DNA of 36,008 nucleotides, taken from positions 62,878 through 98,885 of the forward strand of contig JAICBP010000076.1 in NCBI GenBank assembly GCA_021766785.1. The letters are read 5' to 3'. Numbering within the stretch: position 1 is the first letter of the stretch; every line of letters begins with the position of its first letter. The notes under the pieces were generated by a model, which was given only the letters and a program-made list of their open reading frames with translations, did no database searches and had not been told where the DNA came from. Positions 7,588-16,937 of the stretch are shown here, piece after piece. This DNA comes from Sulfurimonas sp. endosymbiont of Alviniconcha boucheti (GTDB taxonomy: Bacteria > Campylobacterota > Campylobacteria > Campylobacterales > Sulfurimonadaceae). Both the position numbers and the translations under genes were made by a program.

Positions 7588-8703
7588 TTGGATTGTAAAC
7601 ATTTTGGTGAGTGTGGTGCTTGTGTAGTTTTTAATAAGGGCTATGAGGGACAGCTAGAAGATAAAATAAATCTTAATAAAGAGCGATTTGCAAAATTTTT
7701 TAGTAAAGAAATATCTGTGTTTTGCTCACCCACTATTCACTATCGCTCTCGCAGTGAGTTTAAACTCTGGCATAAAGATAATGCAATTTACTATGCGATG
7801 AATAATAGGACAAAAGATGGCGTGGTTCTTATTGAGGAGTGTCCACAAGTCAATGAATATATAGCTACTTTAATGCCAAAACTTTTAGTAGAGATACAAA
7901 ATCATCAGATAGATTTTAAGCTCTTTGGTATAGACTTTTTGAGTTCTAGTAGTGGAGAGATAGTCATCTCTCTTCTTTATCATAGAAGAGTTGACAGTGA
8001 GTGGGAAGAAAAAGCAAAACTTATCTCTGAGGCTTTTGGTATCTCTATTATTGGTAGAAGTCGTAAGCAAAAAGTTGTAATTGGTCAGGATTATATAACA
8101 GAGACTCTTACTATACATGATAGAGAGTATAAGTTTCATCATATAGAAAATAGTTTTACACAACCAAATGCAAGAGTAAATGAGCAGATGATCTCTTGGG
8201 CATTAGAGAAGTTTGCCAACTCTTATGGGGATCTTTTAGAACTCTATTGTGGAGCAGGTAATTTTACAATCCCTTTTGCGAAAAAATTTGACAGAGTATT
8301 AGCGACTGAAATTTCTAAGTCCTCTATAAATGCTGCTAAAGAAAATATGAAACTCAATAGTGTGAAAAACATAGAGTTTCTCCGTATGGATGTTGAAGAT
8401 TTTGTAGGAGCAATAGATGGTGTAAGAGAGTATAGACGGATGAAGGATATAGATATAAAAAGTTATAATATAAAAAATATCTTTGTCGATCCTCCTCGTA
8501 GTGGAATGGATGAAGCCTCTTGTCATTTTACTTCTCGTTATGATACTATAGTTTATATATCTTGTAATCCAGAAACACTTGTAAGAGATTTGGAGATACT
8601 CACTAAAACACATACTATTATAGATATGGCAATATTTGATCAATTTCCTTATACACACCATGTTGAGATGGGTGTAAAATTATTAAAAAAGGTGGATAAT
8701 TAA
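7588..8703 (+). CDS. trmA: tRNA (uracil(54)-C5)-methyltransferase TrmA
   Basis: TrmA makes ribothymidine 54 in the tRNA T-loop with SAM. The protein has 371 residues. SPTIHYRSRSEFKLWH and the length match TrmA rather than RlmC/RlmD, and there is no TRAM domain. The SAM fold shows ENSFTQPN, LLELYCGAGNFTIPFA and FVDPPRSGMDEAS. The catalytic Cys is in YISCNPETLVRDL and the catalytic base Glu is in HHVEMGVKLL. Odd: Cys3, Cys9, Cys12 and Cys85 (IEECPQVNEY) sit where the RlmD/RumA 4Fe-4S ligands are expected. The start is TTG, 9 bases after the fliP stop, with AGGAGAAAG as ribosome-binding site. The stop overlaps the next gene by one base. Confidence 0.92.
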   Translation: MDCKHFGECGACVVFNKGYEGQLEDKINLNKERFAKFFSKEISVFCSPTIHYRSRSEFKLWHKDNAIYYAMNNRTKDGVVLIEECPQVNEYIATLMPKLLVEIQNHQIDFKLFGIDFLSSSSGEIVISLLYHRRVDSEWEEKAKLISEAFGISIIGRSRKQKVVIGQDYITETLTIHDREYKFHHIENSFTQPNARVNEQMISWALEKFANSYGDLLELYCGAGNFTIPFAKKFDRVLATEISKSSINAAKENMKLNSVKNIEFLRMDVEDFVGAIDGVREYRRMKDIDIKSYNIKNIFVDPPRSGMDEASCHFTSRYDTIVYISCNPETLVRDLEILTKTHTIIDMAIFDQFPYTHHVEMGVKLLKKVDN

Positions 8704-10109
8704 TGAAAAAAGTCTTGGTTATCAGCGATGGAGATGTTGGGACACACTTTATTCAGAGAATAAGTGAGACATATACAAGTGAAAATGTTTACTACATAGT
8801 GCAAACAAAAGCAGAAAAATTTGCAGATGTTAACCCTGCAAGATTTAAGTTCTATGAATTTGATCCAACAAGCCTTTATAAGTTAGCTAATCTTTTGAAA
8901 ATGGAATTTATTCAAGTCTTTATAGCGATGGATTCTTACATTGAGATTGAGAATACTATTAAGAATATTAGGGCTATAAAAAAGCAACTTAGAATTATTG
9001 TGCTCAATAAAGGTACTTTAAAGATTGAAGATACGAATGTAGTACTTATTAACACAAATGAGCTTATTGCATCACGTTTACTAGATTATCTTCCTAATGT
9101 TCCTGTTATTGCACAAAATATAGGTATAGGTGAGGGTGAAATTATGGAAGTTCTTGTTCCATTTGGTAGCTCTTTTATCTATCGTCACATAGGAGCAATA
9201 GAACAAAAAAATTGGCGAATAGTGGCTATATATAGAAACCGTAAACTAATTATGCCCTCACAAAGAAGTATGATTCAGCCAAATGATCTTTTAGTGCTTG
9301 TAGGAGAACCTGCTGTTTTGAAGTCTGTTTATCGTTCTATCAAACGAGAGTTAGGACAGTTCCCTGAACCTTTTGGAACAAATCTTTTACTCTATATCGA
9401 TATGAATATCGTTAATCATGAGACGATGAGAGCATCTCTACGTCGTGCTGTGTATATACATAAAAAATTTAAACATGACCTTATTATTAAGGTGGTAAAT
9501 CCTTCAAATATAGAGATCTTACAGTATATCAAAGAGTTTCGTTCTTCAAATATAAAGATAGAAATAGATTATGATAGTCTAAATATAAAAGAGAATTTTT
9601 TTAGTGATATAAAAAAATATCATATAGGTTTACTGATTGTCTCTAAAGAGATGTTTGCTGATAATTATGTAAGAAATGTAATGTATGAAGCACATGTTCC
9701 ACTTTTGAAACTTTCAGATAAAGACTTTTCTACACTTAAGGATGCGGCTTTAATACTCTCAAACAATAGAGATTTGGAAAAAATTTCTTCAACTGTTTTT
9801 GATATTTCAGAACAGATGAATTTAAATATAGAAATCTATAACTATATGAATGAACATCAAGATGAGAAAGAGCAGGTATTAGAACATTACTCAAATTTAG
9901 CTACAATTTTTTCAAAAAGTATTAAAGAGCATGAAGTAAGTGAAAATCCACTCAATATTTTACGTGAAAAAGAGAATTTTATTCAGTTGTTACCATTTAC
10001 AAAAAAGCTTATAAAAAGACGGATATACTCCCTCTTATCAACAGATAGTGAGAAGCTATACCACAAACTTGATGCGTATCATCAAATTTTTATACCTGTA
10101 CAGCTCTAA
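8703..10109 (+). CDS. TrkA-N / RCK-like regulatory protein, function unknown
   Basis: This is a soluble 468-residue protein with no membrane segments. Residues 1 to about 125 look like a Rossmann nucleotide-binding (TrkA-N/RCK) domain, beginning VLVISDGDVGTHF. Residues about 135-215 look like a TrkA-C/RCK-C domain (IGIGEGEIMEVLVPFGS, then NDLLVLVGEP). The remaining part (about 225-380) is alpha/beta and loosely resembles a universal-stress-protein fold. The tail is helical. TrkA/RCK modules gate potassium channels and transporters through NAD(H) or nucleotides, but no partner channel is next to it. It overlaps trmA by one base (TAATG) and precedes aroB by 60 bases. A link to the MscS-type channel two genes on is only speculation. 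Confidence 0.75.
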   Translation: MKKVLVISDGDVGTHFIQRISETYTSENVYYIVQTKAEKFADVNPARFKFYEFDPTSLYKLANLLKMEFIQVFIAMDSYIEIENTIKNIRAIKKQLRIIVLNKGTLKIEDTNVVLINTNELIASRLLDYLPNVPVIAQNIGIGEGEIMEVLVPFGSSFIYRHIGAIEQKNWRIVAIYRNRKLIMPSQRSMIQPNDLLVLVGEPAVLKSVYRSIKRELGQFPEPFGTNLLLYIDMNIVNHETMRASLRRAVYIHKKFKHDLIIKVVNPSNIEILQYIKEFRSSNIKIEIDYDSLNIKENFFSDIKKYHIGLLIVSKEMFADNYVRNVMYEAHVPLLKLSDKDFSTLKDAALILSNNRDLEKISSTVFDISEQMNLNIEIYNYMNEHQDEKEQVLEHYSNLATIFSKSIKEHEVSENPLNILREKENFIQLLPFTKKLIKRRIYSLLSTDSEKLYHKLDAYHQIFIPVQL

Positions 10110-10169
10110 TTTATTGTATTCTTAGTAAAAATAAAGTATTATCTATCATATTACAAATTTGGACAGATA

Positions 10170-11219
10170 ATGAAAGTAAAGATCCCTCTCAAACAAGTTG
10201 TAGATAACTCGTATGAGATCACTATTGACACCTTAAGCCCTATACACTTTGATACAAAAGTAGCTATTATAACTAATCCTAAAGTTGCTGGACTGCACTT
10301 GGCTTATTTACTCTCTAAGGTAACAGCAAAAGAGCTCTATATTATTACAGTTCCTGATGGTGAAGAGTATAAAAATCAAGAATCTGTTAATCTTATCCTA
10401 GAGTCCCTTTTTCAGCACAAATTTAATAGGAAATCTATGCTTATTGCATTTGGTGGTGGTGTGATTGGTGATATGACAGGATATGTGGCTAGTATATACC
10501 AACGTGGCATTAGTTTTATCCAAATACCTACGACACTACTCTCTCAAGTAGATGCAAGTGTAGGTGGCAAAACAGGAATAAACAATAGTTATGGAAAAAA
10601 TCTTATTGGAGCTTTTCATCAGCCAAAATCTGTTCTTATTGACCCACATTTTTTAACTACTCTCCCTGCTCGCGAATTTGGTGCGGGTGTAGCAGAAATA
10701 GTAAAAATGGCAATTACTTTTAATAAAGATTTTTTTCTATTTTTAGAGAGTGCAGATCTTACAAAAACAGATCTATTACAAGAAGCGATAAAACAAGCAG
10801 TGCAGACAAAAGCAGATGTTGTAGTAAAAGATGAAAAAGAGAACGGTATTAGGGCCGCTTTAAACTATGGGCACACCTTTGCCCATGTTATAGAACAAGA
10901 GACAAAATATAAGCGCTATTTACATGGAGAGGCAGTAGCAATAGGAATGGTGATGGCGAATGAGATGGCAACAGCTATGGGACTTATGAGTCAAGAAGAA
11001 GCCTCTCGTGTAAAGCGTGTTCTAAAGAAATATGATCTACCTACTAGCTACAGTATTAGTGATAGTCTCTCATTTTATGAGAGATTTTTCTTAGATAAAA
11101 AAAGTTTGGATACTACTGTTACATTTATCCTTCCTTTAGGTATTGGAGGAGTGAAAATTACTGATAAATGTGAGAAAGAACTTGTAATCTCCATACTTAA
11201 TAATTTTAAGGAGATATAG
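10170..11219 (+). CDS. aroB: 3-dehydroquinate synthase AroB
   Basis: AroB converts DAHP to 3-dehydroquinate, step two of the shikimate pathway, using NAD+ and a divalent metal. The 349-residue length is typical. Visible family marks are PDGEEYKN, FGGGVIGDMTGYVAS, QIPTTLLSQVDASVGGKTGIN, KNLIGAFHQP, and the metal-binding positions GAGVAEIVKMAI, NYGHTFAHVIEQ and YLHGEAVAIGM. The start ATG is preceded by a weak GGAC. The 60-base gap before it could hold a promoter. The stop at 11219 is directly followed by the GTG start of the MscS gene. Confidence 0.97.
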   Translation: MKVKIPLKQVVDNSYEITIDTLSPIHFDTKVAIITNPKVAGLHLAYLLSKVTAKELYIITVPDGEEYKNQESVNLILESLFQHKFNRKSMLIAFGGGVIGDMTGYVASIYQRGISFIQIPTTLLSQVDASVGGKTGINNSYGKNLIGAFHQPKSVLIDPHFLTTLPAREFGAGVAEIVKMAITFNKDFFLFLESADLTKTDLLQEAIKQAVQTKADVVVKDEKENGIRAALNYGHTFAHVIEQETKYKRYLHGEAVAIGMVMANEMATAMGLMSQEEASRVKRVLKKYDLPTSYSISDSLSFYERFFLDKKSLDTTVTFILPLGIGGVKITDKCEKELVISILNNFKEI

Positions 11220-12911
11220 GTGAGGTATATATTCTTTAAAGTTGTACTACTTGTTGCTTTTACATATAATGGTCTTTGTAACTCGCAAAATTCTAGTATA
11301 TTACAAAAGAAATCAAATACAACACATACATCTGCAAAACTCTCTAAAGGAAAGAGAGATAAAGAAGAAAAAAAGAGAAAGGTAGAAATCTTACGTCAGC
11401 AAAAAATAGCTATGTATAAAGATAAACTCACAGCATTAGAGAAAGAGATATCTTCTGAAAATACATGGATAAAGAGTTATGCTTCTTACTTGACCTCCTT
11501 AGAGGTACGAACAAATCTTAAGAAAATAGAAAAACGAATAAAGCACCTTACACGTCATGCAAAAAGTATAAGTGAGAAAGATGAACTCAACGCACTTATA
11601 GCTAAAGTGAGTATTCTTAACTCTCAGGTGAATAAACTTAAGGGTAAGGATGCAGCACCTTTTGCAAAACTTATTACCCCTCCAAATATAGGTGATGTGA
11701 GTAAAATAACGACTCCTTTTGATATTTTCACAGGTTTCTCTACAATTAAAAAACTCAATGCAAATTTTGAGGATTATAAATTAAAACGAGAAAATTTAAT
11801 GAATTTGATTGTTCTTTTGCGTAAGGAGAATGAAATTTATAAAAAGTTACAAGCCCTAGATACTACAGATACATTTCAAAAGAGAGCAAAATATAAACAA
11901 GTTCAATTAGAACGCTTAGAGACAGCACTTGATACAATTGATGTGACATTGGAAGTCTATCAACGCCGTTTAGAGATAGTAGAGATAAATATTCATAAGG
12001 GAATACAGAAGCAAGTTTATAGACTAATTCGCATAGGAACAGCAGTTTTAGCAGTCTTTTTTATCTTCTTTTTATTCAAGCTTGTTGTCAAAAAATATAT
12101 CACAGATAATGAACGTTTTTATATGGCAAATAAATTTATTACCTTTGCTAACTTTACTATTATTATTCTTATCCTCTTTTTTAACTATATTGAAAATGCA
12201 GCTTACTTAGTTACTATATTAGGATTTGCTTCTGCTGGTATTGCTATTGCTATGAAAGATTGGTTTATGTCTATATTGGGGTGGCTTGTTATTGTTTTTG
12301 GTGGGAGTATTCATGTTGGAGATAGAATTCGTGTTGATATGGATGGGATGAAGTATGTTGGAGACGTGATGGATATCTCATTACTGCGTATGACAATTTT
12401 AGAAGATATTACTTTAACTTCTATTCGTACTAATCGTCGTGCTGGTCGTATTATGTTTATACCAAATAACTATGTTTTTACAAATATGATTGCTAACTAT
12501 ACGCACAACTCTCTCAAGACCGTATGGGATGGGGTGAAGATTACCATTACTTTTGATTCTAACCATAAAAAAGCTATGCATATTGCAAAAGAGATTACAA
12601 AGAAGTTTTCTAAAGGGTACACAGACATTACTCGTAAACAGCTTAATAAACTGCGTGAGCATTATAGTCTGAAAAATACAAATGTTGAACCAAGAATTTT
12701 CTCTTTTATAGAGGCTAATGGTATGGATATTGAAGCATGGTATCTTACAAATGCTTATGCAACTCTAACCCTAAGAAGTGTTATTTCTACAGAGATTGTT
12801 GATGCATTTAATGCAGAAGATGACATTACCATAGCATACCCTACACAAAAACTTTATGTTGAGAAACAAGAAGCACTAAAACCCCCTTTTGAAGAAAAGG
12901 AATTACTCTAA
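11220..12911 (+). CDS. Long-form MscS family mechanosensitive channel
   Basis: This 563-residue protein has a signal sequence (about 1-20), then a long charged, coiled-coil-rich periplasmic region to about residue 255. Three membrane helices follow at about 262-350. The pore helix and beta domain include GFASAGIAIAMKDWFMSILG and GGSIHVGDRIRVDMDG, which match MscS. MscS channels open on membrane tension and release solutes during hypo-osmotic shock. The extended periplasmic domain is characteristic of the larger MscS relatives. The start is GTG with AAGGAG upstream. The stop overlaps mtaB by one base (TAATG). The order aroB-MscS-mtaB is, from memory, also found in Campylobacter and Helicobacter. 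Confidence 0.9.
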   Translation: MRYIFFKVVLLVAFTYNGLCNSQNSSILQKKSNTTHTSAKLSKGKRDKEEKKRKVEILRQQKIAMYKDKLTALEKEISSENTWIKSYASYLTSLEVRTNLKKIEKRIKHLTRHAKSISEKDELNALIAKVSILNSQVNKLKGKDAAPFAKLITPPNIGDVSKITTPFDIFTGFSTIKKLNANFEDYKLKRENLMNLIVLLRKENEIYKKLQALDTTDTFQKRAKYKQVQLERLETALDTIDVTLEVYQRRLEIVEINIHKGIQKQVYRLIRIGTAVLAVFFIFFLFKLVVKKYITDNERFYMANKFITFANFTIIILILFFNYIENAAYLVTILGFASAGIAIAMKDWFMSILGWLVIVFGGSIHVGDRIRVDMDGMKYVGDVMDISLLRMTILEDITLTSIRTNRRAGRIMFIPNNYVFTNMIANYTHNSLKTVWDGVKITITFDSNHKKAMHIAKEITKKFSKGYTDITRKQLNKLREHYSLKNTNVEPRIFSFIEANGMDIEAWYLTNAYATLTLRSVISTEIVDAFNAEDDITIAYPTQKLYVEKQEALKPPFEEKELL

Positions 12912-14167
12912 TGCAAGTAAAGAAAAAAGTCTTTTTTAAAACTTTTGGTTGTAGGACAAATATCTATGACTCTCAGGTTATGATCTCCTCTATGGTAGAT
13001 TATGAAGTCACAGAAAATGAATCTGAAGCTGATGCTATAGTGATAAACTCCTGTACAGTTACAAATGGAGCAGATACACATGTTCGCTCATATATCTCTC
13101 GTATGGAGAAGTCTCAGAGTGAAGCAAAACTTTTTCTTACTGGATGTGGAGCACACACTAAAGGTGAATCCCTCCTTAAAGAGGGTCGTATATCTGGTGT
13201 CTTTGGGCAGAGTGAAAAAGGGAAAATAGATAGCCTACTTAAAAGAGAGCAACCTTTTTATGACCCAGGGGATCTTAACCATATAGATGATATGATAGTG
13301 GATAATTTTGTTGGCAAGAGTCGTGCATTTATTAAGATACAAGAGGGGTGTAACTTTCGTTGTTCTTATTGTATTATCCCTTTTGTTCGTGGTAATGCAA
13401 GAAGTATGAATGAAGAGAAGATCCTTGAGCAGATACGGCGTTTAGCATTAAATGGCTTTGGAGAGTTTATCTTAACCGGGACAAATGTTGGTTCTTATGG
13501 ACAAGATACCAAAACATCTTTAGCTAAACTGATGAAAAAGATGAGTCAAATACGTGGCGTTCGTAGAATTCGTCTTGGAAGTGTAGAGCCTATTCAAATA
13601 ACAGATGAGTTTAAAGAGATATTAGGTGAATCGTGGATGGAGAAGCATATGCATATAGCACTTCAGCACACTTCACCAGCAATGCTTAAACTTATGAATA
13701 GACGTAATATTTATAAGCAAGATAGGGAGCTTTTTGAGATGCTTGCGCAAAAGGGTTATGCTATAGGAACAGATTTTATTACAGGGCACCCAGGTGAGAG
13801 TGAGGAGTTATGGCTAGAGGGTATGCAAAATGCACAAAAATTGCCGCTTACACATATTCATGCCTTTAGCTATTCTAAACGAGATGGTACACTCTCAGCG
13901 ACTATGAATCCAGTAATAAATACTCAAGTAGCTAAACGAAGACTTCATGAAATACAAGATCTAATAAATGTGAAAAATCATGAGTTTAGAAAAGCTGTTA
14001 CAGGAGAGCTAGATGTACTTGTAGAGTCTCAAAAAGATGGCTTGTATCATGGATTTGATCAATACTTTAACAAAATAATTATTGACTCTAAAGAGGATTT
14101 GCTTGGCAACTGGATACAAGTAGATAACTATAGTGTCAAAAAGGACTATAATTATGCTCAACTCTAA
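12911..14167 (+). CDS. mtaB: tRNA t6A37 methylthiotransferase MtaB
   Basis: This radical-SAM enzyme adds the methylthio group to t6A37 to give ms2t6A in ANN-decoding tRNAs. It has 418 residues. The N-terminal UPF0004 domain binds the auxiliary 4Fe-4S cluster through Cys in FGCRTN (Cys14), INSCTVTN and TGCGAH. The radical-SAM motif is GCNFRCSYC (CX3CX2C). Later landmarks are LTGTNVGSYGQD, RLGSVEP, HIALQHTSPAMLKLMNR and DFITGHPGES. FKTFGCRTN (rather than the MiaB/RimO variants) points to MtaB. It overlaps mscS by one base and the FtsH-like gene by 14 bases. Confidence 0.93.
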   Translation: MQVKKKVFFKTFGCRTNIYDSQVMISSMVDYEVTENESEADAIVINSCTVTNGADTHVRSYISRMEKSQSEAKLFLTGCGAHTKGESLLKEGRISGVFGQSEKGKIDSLLKREQPFYDPGDLNHIDDMIVDNFVGKSRAFIKIQEGCNFRCSYCIIPFVRGNARSMNEEKILEQIRRLALNGFGEFILTGTNVGSYGQDTKTSLAKLMKKMSQIRGVRRIRLGSVEPIQITDEFKEILGESWMEKHMHIALQHTSPAMLKLMNRRNIYKQDRELFEMLAQKGYAIGTDFITGHPGESEELWLEGMQNAQKLPLTHIHAFSYSKRDGTLSATMNPVINTQVAKRRLHEIQDLINVKNHEFRKAVTGELDVLVESQKDGLYHGFDQYFNKIIIDSKEDLLGNWIQVDNYSVKKDYNYAQL

Positions 14168-15806
14168 AACAAACAGAATTGCTCTATATATATCTGCTGT
14201 AACTATTATATCTCTTATACTTTTTGCACTCTTTCGTGATAATGCTGATGCTATTACTCTCAGAGAAGCAAATACAATGCTTCAAGAAAAAAGTGTTGAA
14301 AAGGTTATAGTAGCAAAAAAGTATGTTTATCTTAAAACAAAATATGGTCTCTTTAAAATAGCTTCTTCTCAGGTGTCTCCTAAGATGTTTATCGATCAAA
14401 AAGTAGAGGTTAATGAGGATTCTAATGCTCTTTTATATATACTTTTTACCATTTTCTTTTTAGGAGTTCTCTCTTTTGTTTTGAGATGGTGGCAAAAGAA
14501 AGAGGGAATTTTTTTCTCTACAAAAGGTGTTATAAAAGAGAAGAGCAGTAGAGATCTCTCAAGTGACACAAGTACAATAAAAGCAACTAAAAGTGATGTT
14601 AGTTTTGATGATATTGGTGGGATTAGTGATGTAAAAATTGAACTTGAAGAGATCATAGATTTTATGAAAAATCCTAAACGATATAAAAGCTTTGGTGCGC
14701 ATATGCCCCGTGGCGTTTTACTTGTCGGACCTCCTGGAGTGGGAAAGACTATGATCGCAAAAGCTGTTGCCAATGCAGCAAATGTACCGTTTTATTACCA
14801 AAGTGGTGCATCTTTTGTGCAGATATATGTAGGAATGGGAGCAAAACGAGTCCATGAACTTTTTGTTGCAGCAAAGAAAAATGCTCCAAGTATTATCTTT
14901 ATAGATGAGATAGATGCAGTTGGGAAAAAACGTGGGGGAGAGAGAAATGATGAACGAGAGGGTACTCTCAATCAGCTTTTAACTGAAATGGATGGTTTTG
15001 AAGGGTCAAGTGGTGTTATAGTGGTAGCAGCAACAAATAAGATAGATGTTCTTGATGAAGCACTTCTTCGTGCTGGGCGTTTTGATAGGCGTATATTTGT
15101 AGAGTTACCTACCAAACGAGAGAGAGAAGCTATTTTAAGTAAATATCTTGCTAAAATTCCTCATGAATTAGATATAGAAGTAGTTGCAAATATGACAGTT
15201 GGATTTAATGGCGCTTTACTTGCAGCTCTTGTAAATGAAGCGGCACTTTTCTCTTTACGTCAAAAAGCTTTCCATGTTACTATCGAACATTTTTATGATG
15301 TTAAAGATAAAGTGATGTTTGGAAAGAAAAAGTTACAGATGCTTAGTGAGAAGCAAAAAGAGTTTCGTATTACATATCAAGCTGCAAAAGTTATTGTAGC
15401 TACATATTTTAACATTGCATTTGAGAAATTAATGCTCTCAAATGAGAAATTAACACCAGCAACTGATGAGCCCTTTATAAAAAAGGAGTTAGAGGCACGA
15501 GTTATGATGCTTTTAGCAGGAACAGTTGCCTGTGATATTAAGTATAAAGAGCATGCTAGTAGTGTAAAATCTGATTTGGATGAAGCAAAAGAGGTTGTAA
15601 AGAAAATGTGCGAGAGTTACGGTATGGGTTCTTCTTTACTACCTGAGCAAAGTGAACAGAAGCATATACTTGAAAAACTTTATAAAGAGACTGAAGCATT
15701 GCTAATCTCCCTTTCGAGCATACTTAAAAGAGTAGAGTTAGAGCTTCAAGAGAGAGAGAGTATTACAAAATCAGCTGTACAGATGCTACTTGATGAAGTT
15801 CTTTAG
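14154..15806 (+). CDS. FtsH-like AAA+ membrane protein lacking the HEXXH zinc protease motif
   Basis: This protein has the FtsH architecture: two membrane helices (about 9-27 and 92-111) around a short periplasmic segment, then an AAA+ domain. It has Walker A GPPGVGKT (192-199), pore-loop-like [10 protein letters not shown], Walker B IIFIDE (247-252) and the second region of homology [10 protein letters not shown] (304-313). The C-terminal region aligns with the M41 peptidase, but where FtsH has Y-HEAGH this protein reads YQAAK (408-412), so both zinc His ligands and the catalytic Glu are missing. A third-ligand-like Asp remains in SDLDEA. It probably unfolds or remodels membrane proteins without cutting them. 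I chose ATG 14154 (AAGGA 9 bases upstream; 550 residues) over a GTG at 14133. It overlaps mtaB and bioV. Confidence 0.85.
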   Translation: MLNSKTNRIALYISAVTIISLILFALFRDNADAITLREANTMLQEKSVEKVIVAKKYVYLKTKYGLFKIASSQVSPKMFIDQKVEVNEDSNALLYILFTIFFLGVLSFVLRWWQKKEGIFFSTKGVIKEKSSRDLSSDTSTIKATKSDVSFDDIGGISDVKIELEEIIDFMKNPKRYKSFGAHMPRGVLLVGPPGVGKTMIAKAVANAANVPFYYQSGASFVQIYVGMGAKRVHELFVAAKKNAPSIIFIDEIDAVGKKRGGERNDEREGTLNQLLTEMDGFEGSSGVIVVAATNKIDVLDEALLRAGRFDRRIFVELPTKREREAILSKYLAKIPHELDIEVVANMTVGFNGALLAALVNEAALFSLRQKAFHVTIEHFYDVKDKVMFGKKKLQMLSEKQKEFRITYQAAKVIVATYFNIAFEKLMLSNEKLTPATDEPFIKKELEARVMMLLAGTVACDIKYKEHASSVKSDLDEAKEVVKKMCESYGMGSSLLPEQSEQKHILEKLYKETEALLISLSSILKRVELELQERESITKSAVQMLLDEVL

Positions 15807-16314
15807 TGGTTTTTCTCTTGCAAATGAGCAAGCCTTTTTTTATAACTATATAAAAGAGAATGCTTATACCGTTGTAGGTTTTAGCTATGGGAGTATTAAA
15901 GCATTAGAAGAAGTGCTACGACTACTAGAAAAGCATAAGCGTGTCGATACCTTACAGCTTCTCTCTCCAGTATTTTTTCAGACAAGGGAGGAGAGATTTA
16001 GATCTCTTCAACTTCTTAATTACAAGAAAAATAGATCTCTTTATATGAAGCAGTTTATAAGAGGATGTTTTGCCCCTTTTGCTATACAGAGTGTTGCGCA
16101 TAGAGAGACAAAGAGTGAAGAACTAAAAGAGTTACTCTACTATATATGGAATAAAAAAGATTTTATTCTATTAAAAGAGAAAGGTGTTAAAGTAGAGATC
16201 TATCTTGGTGGTAAAGATAAAATAATAGATGTTCAAAATGCAAGAGAGTTTTTTAGAGGTGTAGGCACACTCACATATGTAAAAAATGCAAATCATTTTT
16301 TACAGGTCTTTTGA
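15793..16314 (+). CDS. bioV: Pimeloyl-ACP methyl ester esterase BioV (compact alpha/beta hydrolase)
   Basis: This small alpha/beta hydrolase has 173 residues from ATG 15793; a TTG at 15790 is also possible. The triad can be placed: Ser31 in VVGFSYGS, Asp142 in LGGKDKIID, His168 in KNANHFLQ. It lacks the first strands and oxyanion loop of a full-size BioH. BioV is the short esterase that frees pimeloyl-ACP from its methyl ester to start biotin ring assembly in Helicobacter. Size, triad layout and position downstream of the FtsH-like gene fit that family, although no other bio gene is in the window. It overlaps the FtsH-like gene by 14 bases with no strong ribosome-binding site, so translation is probably coupled. 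Confidence 0.72.
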   Translation: MKFFSGFSLANEQAFFYNYIKENAYTVVGFSYGSIKALEEVLRLLEKHKRVDTLQLLSPVFFQTREERFRSLQLLNYKKNRSLYMKQFIRGCFAPFAIQSVAHRETKSEELKELLYYIWNKKDFILLKEKGVKVEIYLGGKDKIIDVQNAREFFRGVGTLTYVKNANHFLQVF

Positions 16315-16381
16315 GAAAATTCAATGTAATTCTAATCTCTCTTGAGTGAGAATATATAAAATTTATATAAGGAAAATGGAT

Positions 16382-16924
16382 ATGAAAGAGATAAAAATAG
16401 GTGTAATAACAGCAAGTGATAGAGCGAGTAAAGGTATTTATGAAGATATTAGTGGTGTAGCTATTCAAGAGACTATGAGGGAGTACTTAAAAAGTGAGTT
16501 TGAGATAGTGTATAGATGTATTCCAGATGAACAAGATATGCTTGAGGAAACTATGAAAGAGTTGTGTGATGAAGTAGGGTGTTGTTTAGTTGTAACAACA
16601 GGTGGAACAGGTCCAGCACTTCGTGATGTGACACCTGAGGCAACAGAGAATGTCTGTGAAAAGATGATGCCTGGTTTTGGTGAGTTAATGCGACAAGTGA
16701 GCTTACAATATGTTCCGACAGCAATACTCTCTAGACAGACTGCGGGAGTAAGAGGAAAATCTCTTATAATTAATCTCCCTGGAAAACCAAAGTCTATTCG
16801 TGAGTGTTTAGATGCTGTTTTTCCAGCGGTACCTTACTGTATAGATCTAATTGAGGGTCCTTTTATTGAGACAAATGAAGAGGTATTGAGAGCATTTAGA
16901 CCTAAATCTAATCCCCAATCCTAG
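16382..16924 (+). CDS. mogA: Molybdopterin adenylyltransferase MogA
   Basis: MogA adenylylates molybdopterin before molybdenum (or tungsten) insertion, the last common step of the cofactor route. The protein has 180 residues from ATG 16382, chosen because AAGGA ends 8 bases upstream. Two in-frame upstream ATGs (16346, 16376) are badly placed for that site. Family motifs are GVITASDRASKGIYEDISG, the active-site loop TTGGTGPALRDVTPEAT with its conserved Asp, and the C-terminal INLPGKPKSIRECL. It ends the long plus-strand gene run, 14 bases before a terminator hairpin. Confidence 0.94.
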   Translation: MKEIKIGVITASDRASKGIYEDISGVAIQETMREYLKSEFEIVYRCIPDEQDMLEETMKELCDEVGCCLVVTTGGTGPALRDVTPEATENVCEKMMPGFGELMRQVSLQYVPTAILSRQTAGVRGKSLIINLPGKPKSIRECLDAVFPAVPYCIDLIEGPFIETNEEVLRAFRPKSNPQS

Positions 16925-16937
16925 TTAAAAGGAGAGT

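Noticed and set aside
8299-8661. 120-codon minus-strand ORF within trmA
   Set aside because: It covers conserved SAM-binding and catalytic codons of trmA on the other strand; Ile/Tyr/Ser-rich shadow.
14133-14153. GTG start for the FtsH-like gene 21 bases upstream
   Set aside because: No ribosome-binding site precedes it, whereas AAGGA is correctly placed for ATG 14154, which also gives the expected length.
14396-14773. 125-codon minus-strand ORF within the FtsH-like gene
   Set aside because: It is antisense to the conserved AAA+ domain and has no family resemblance.
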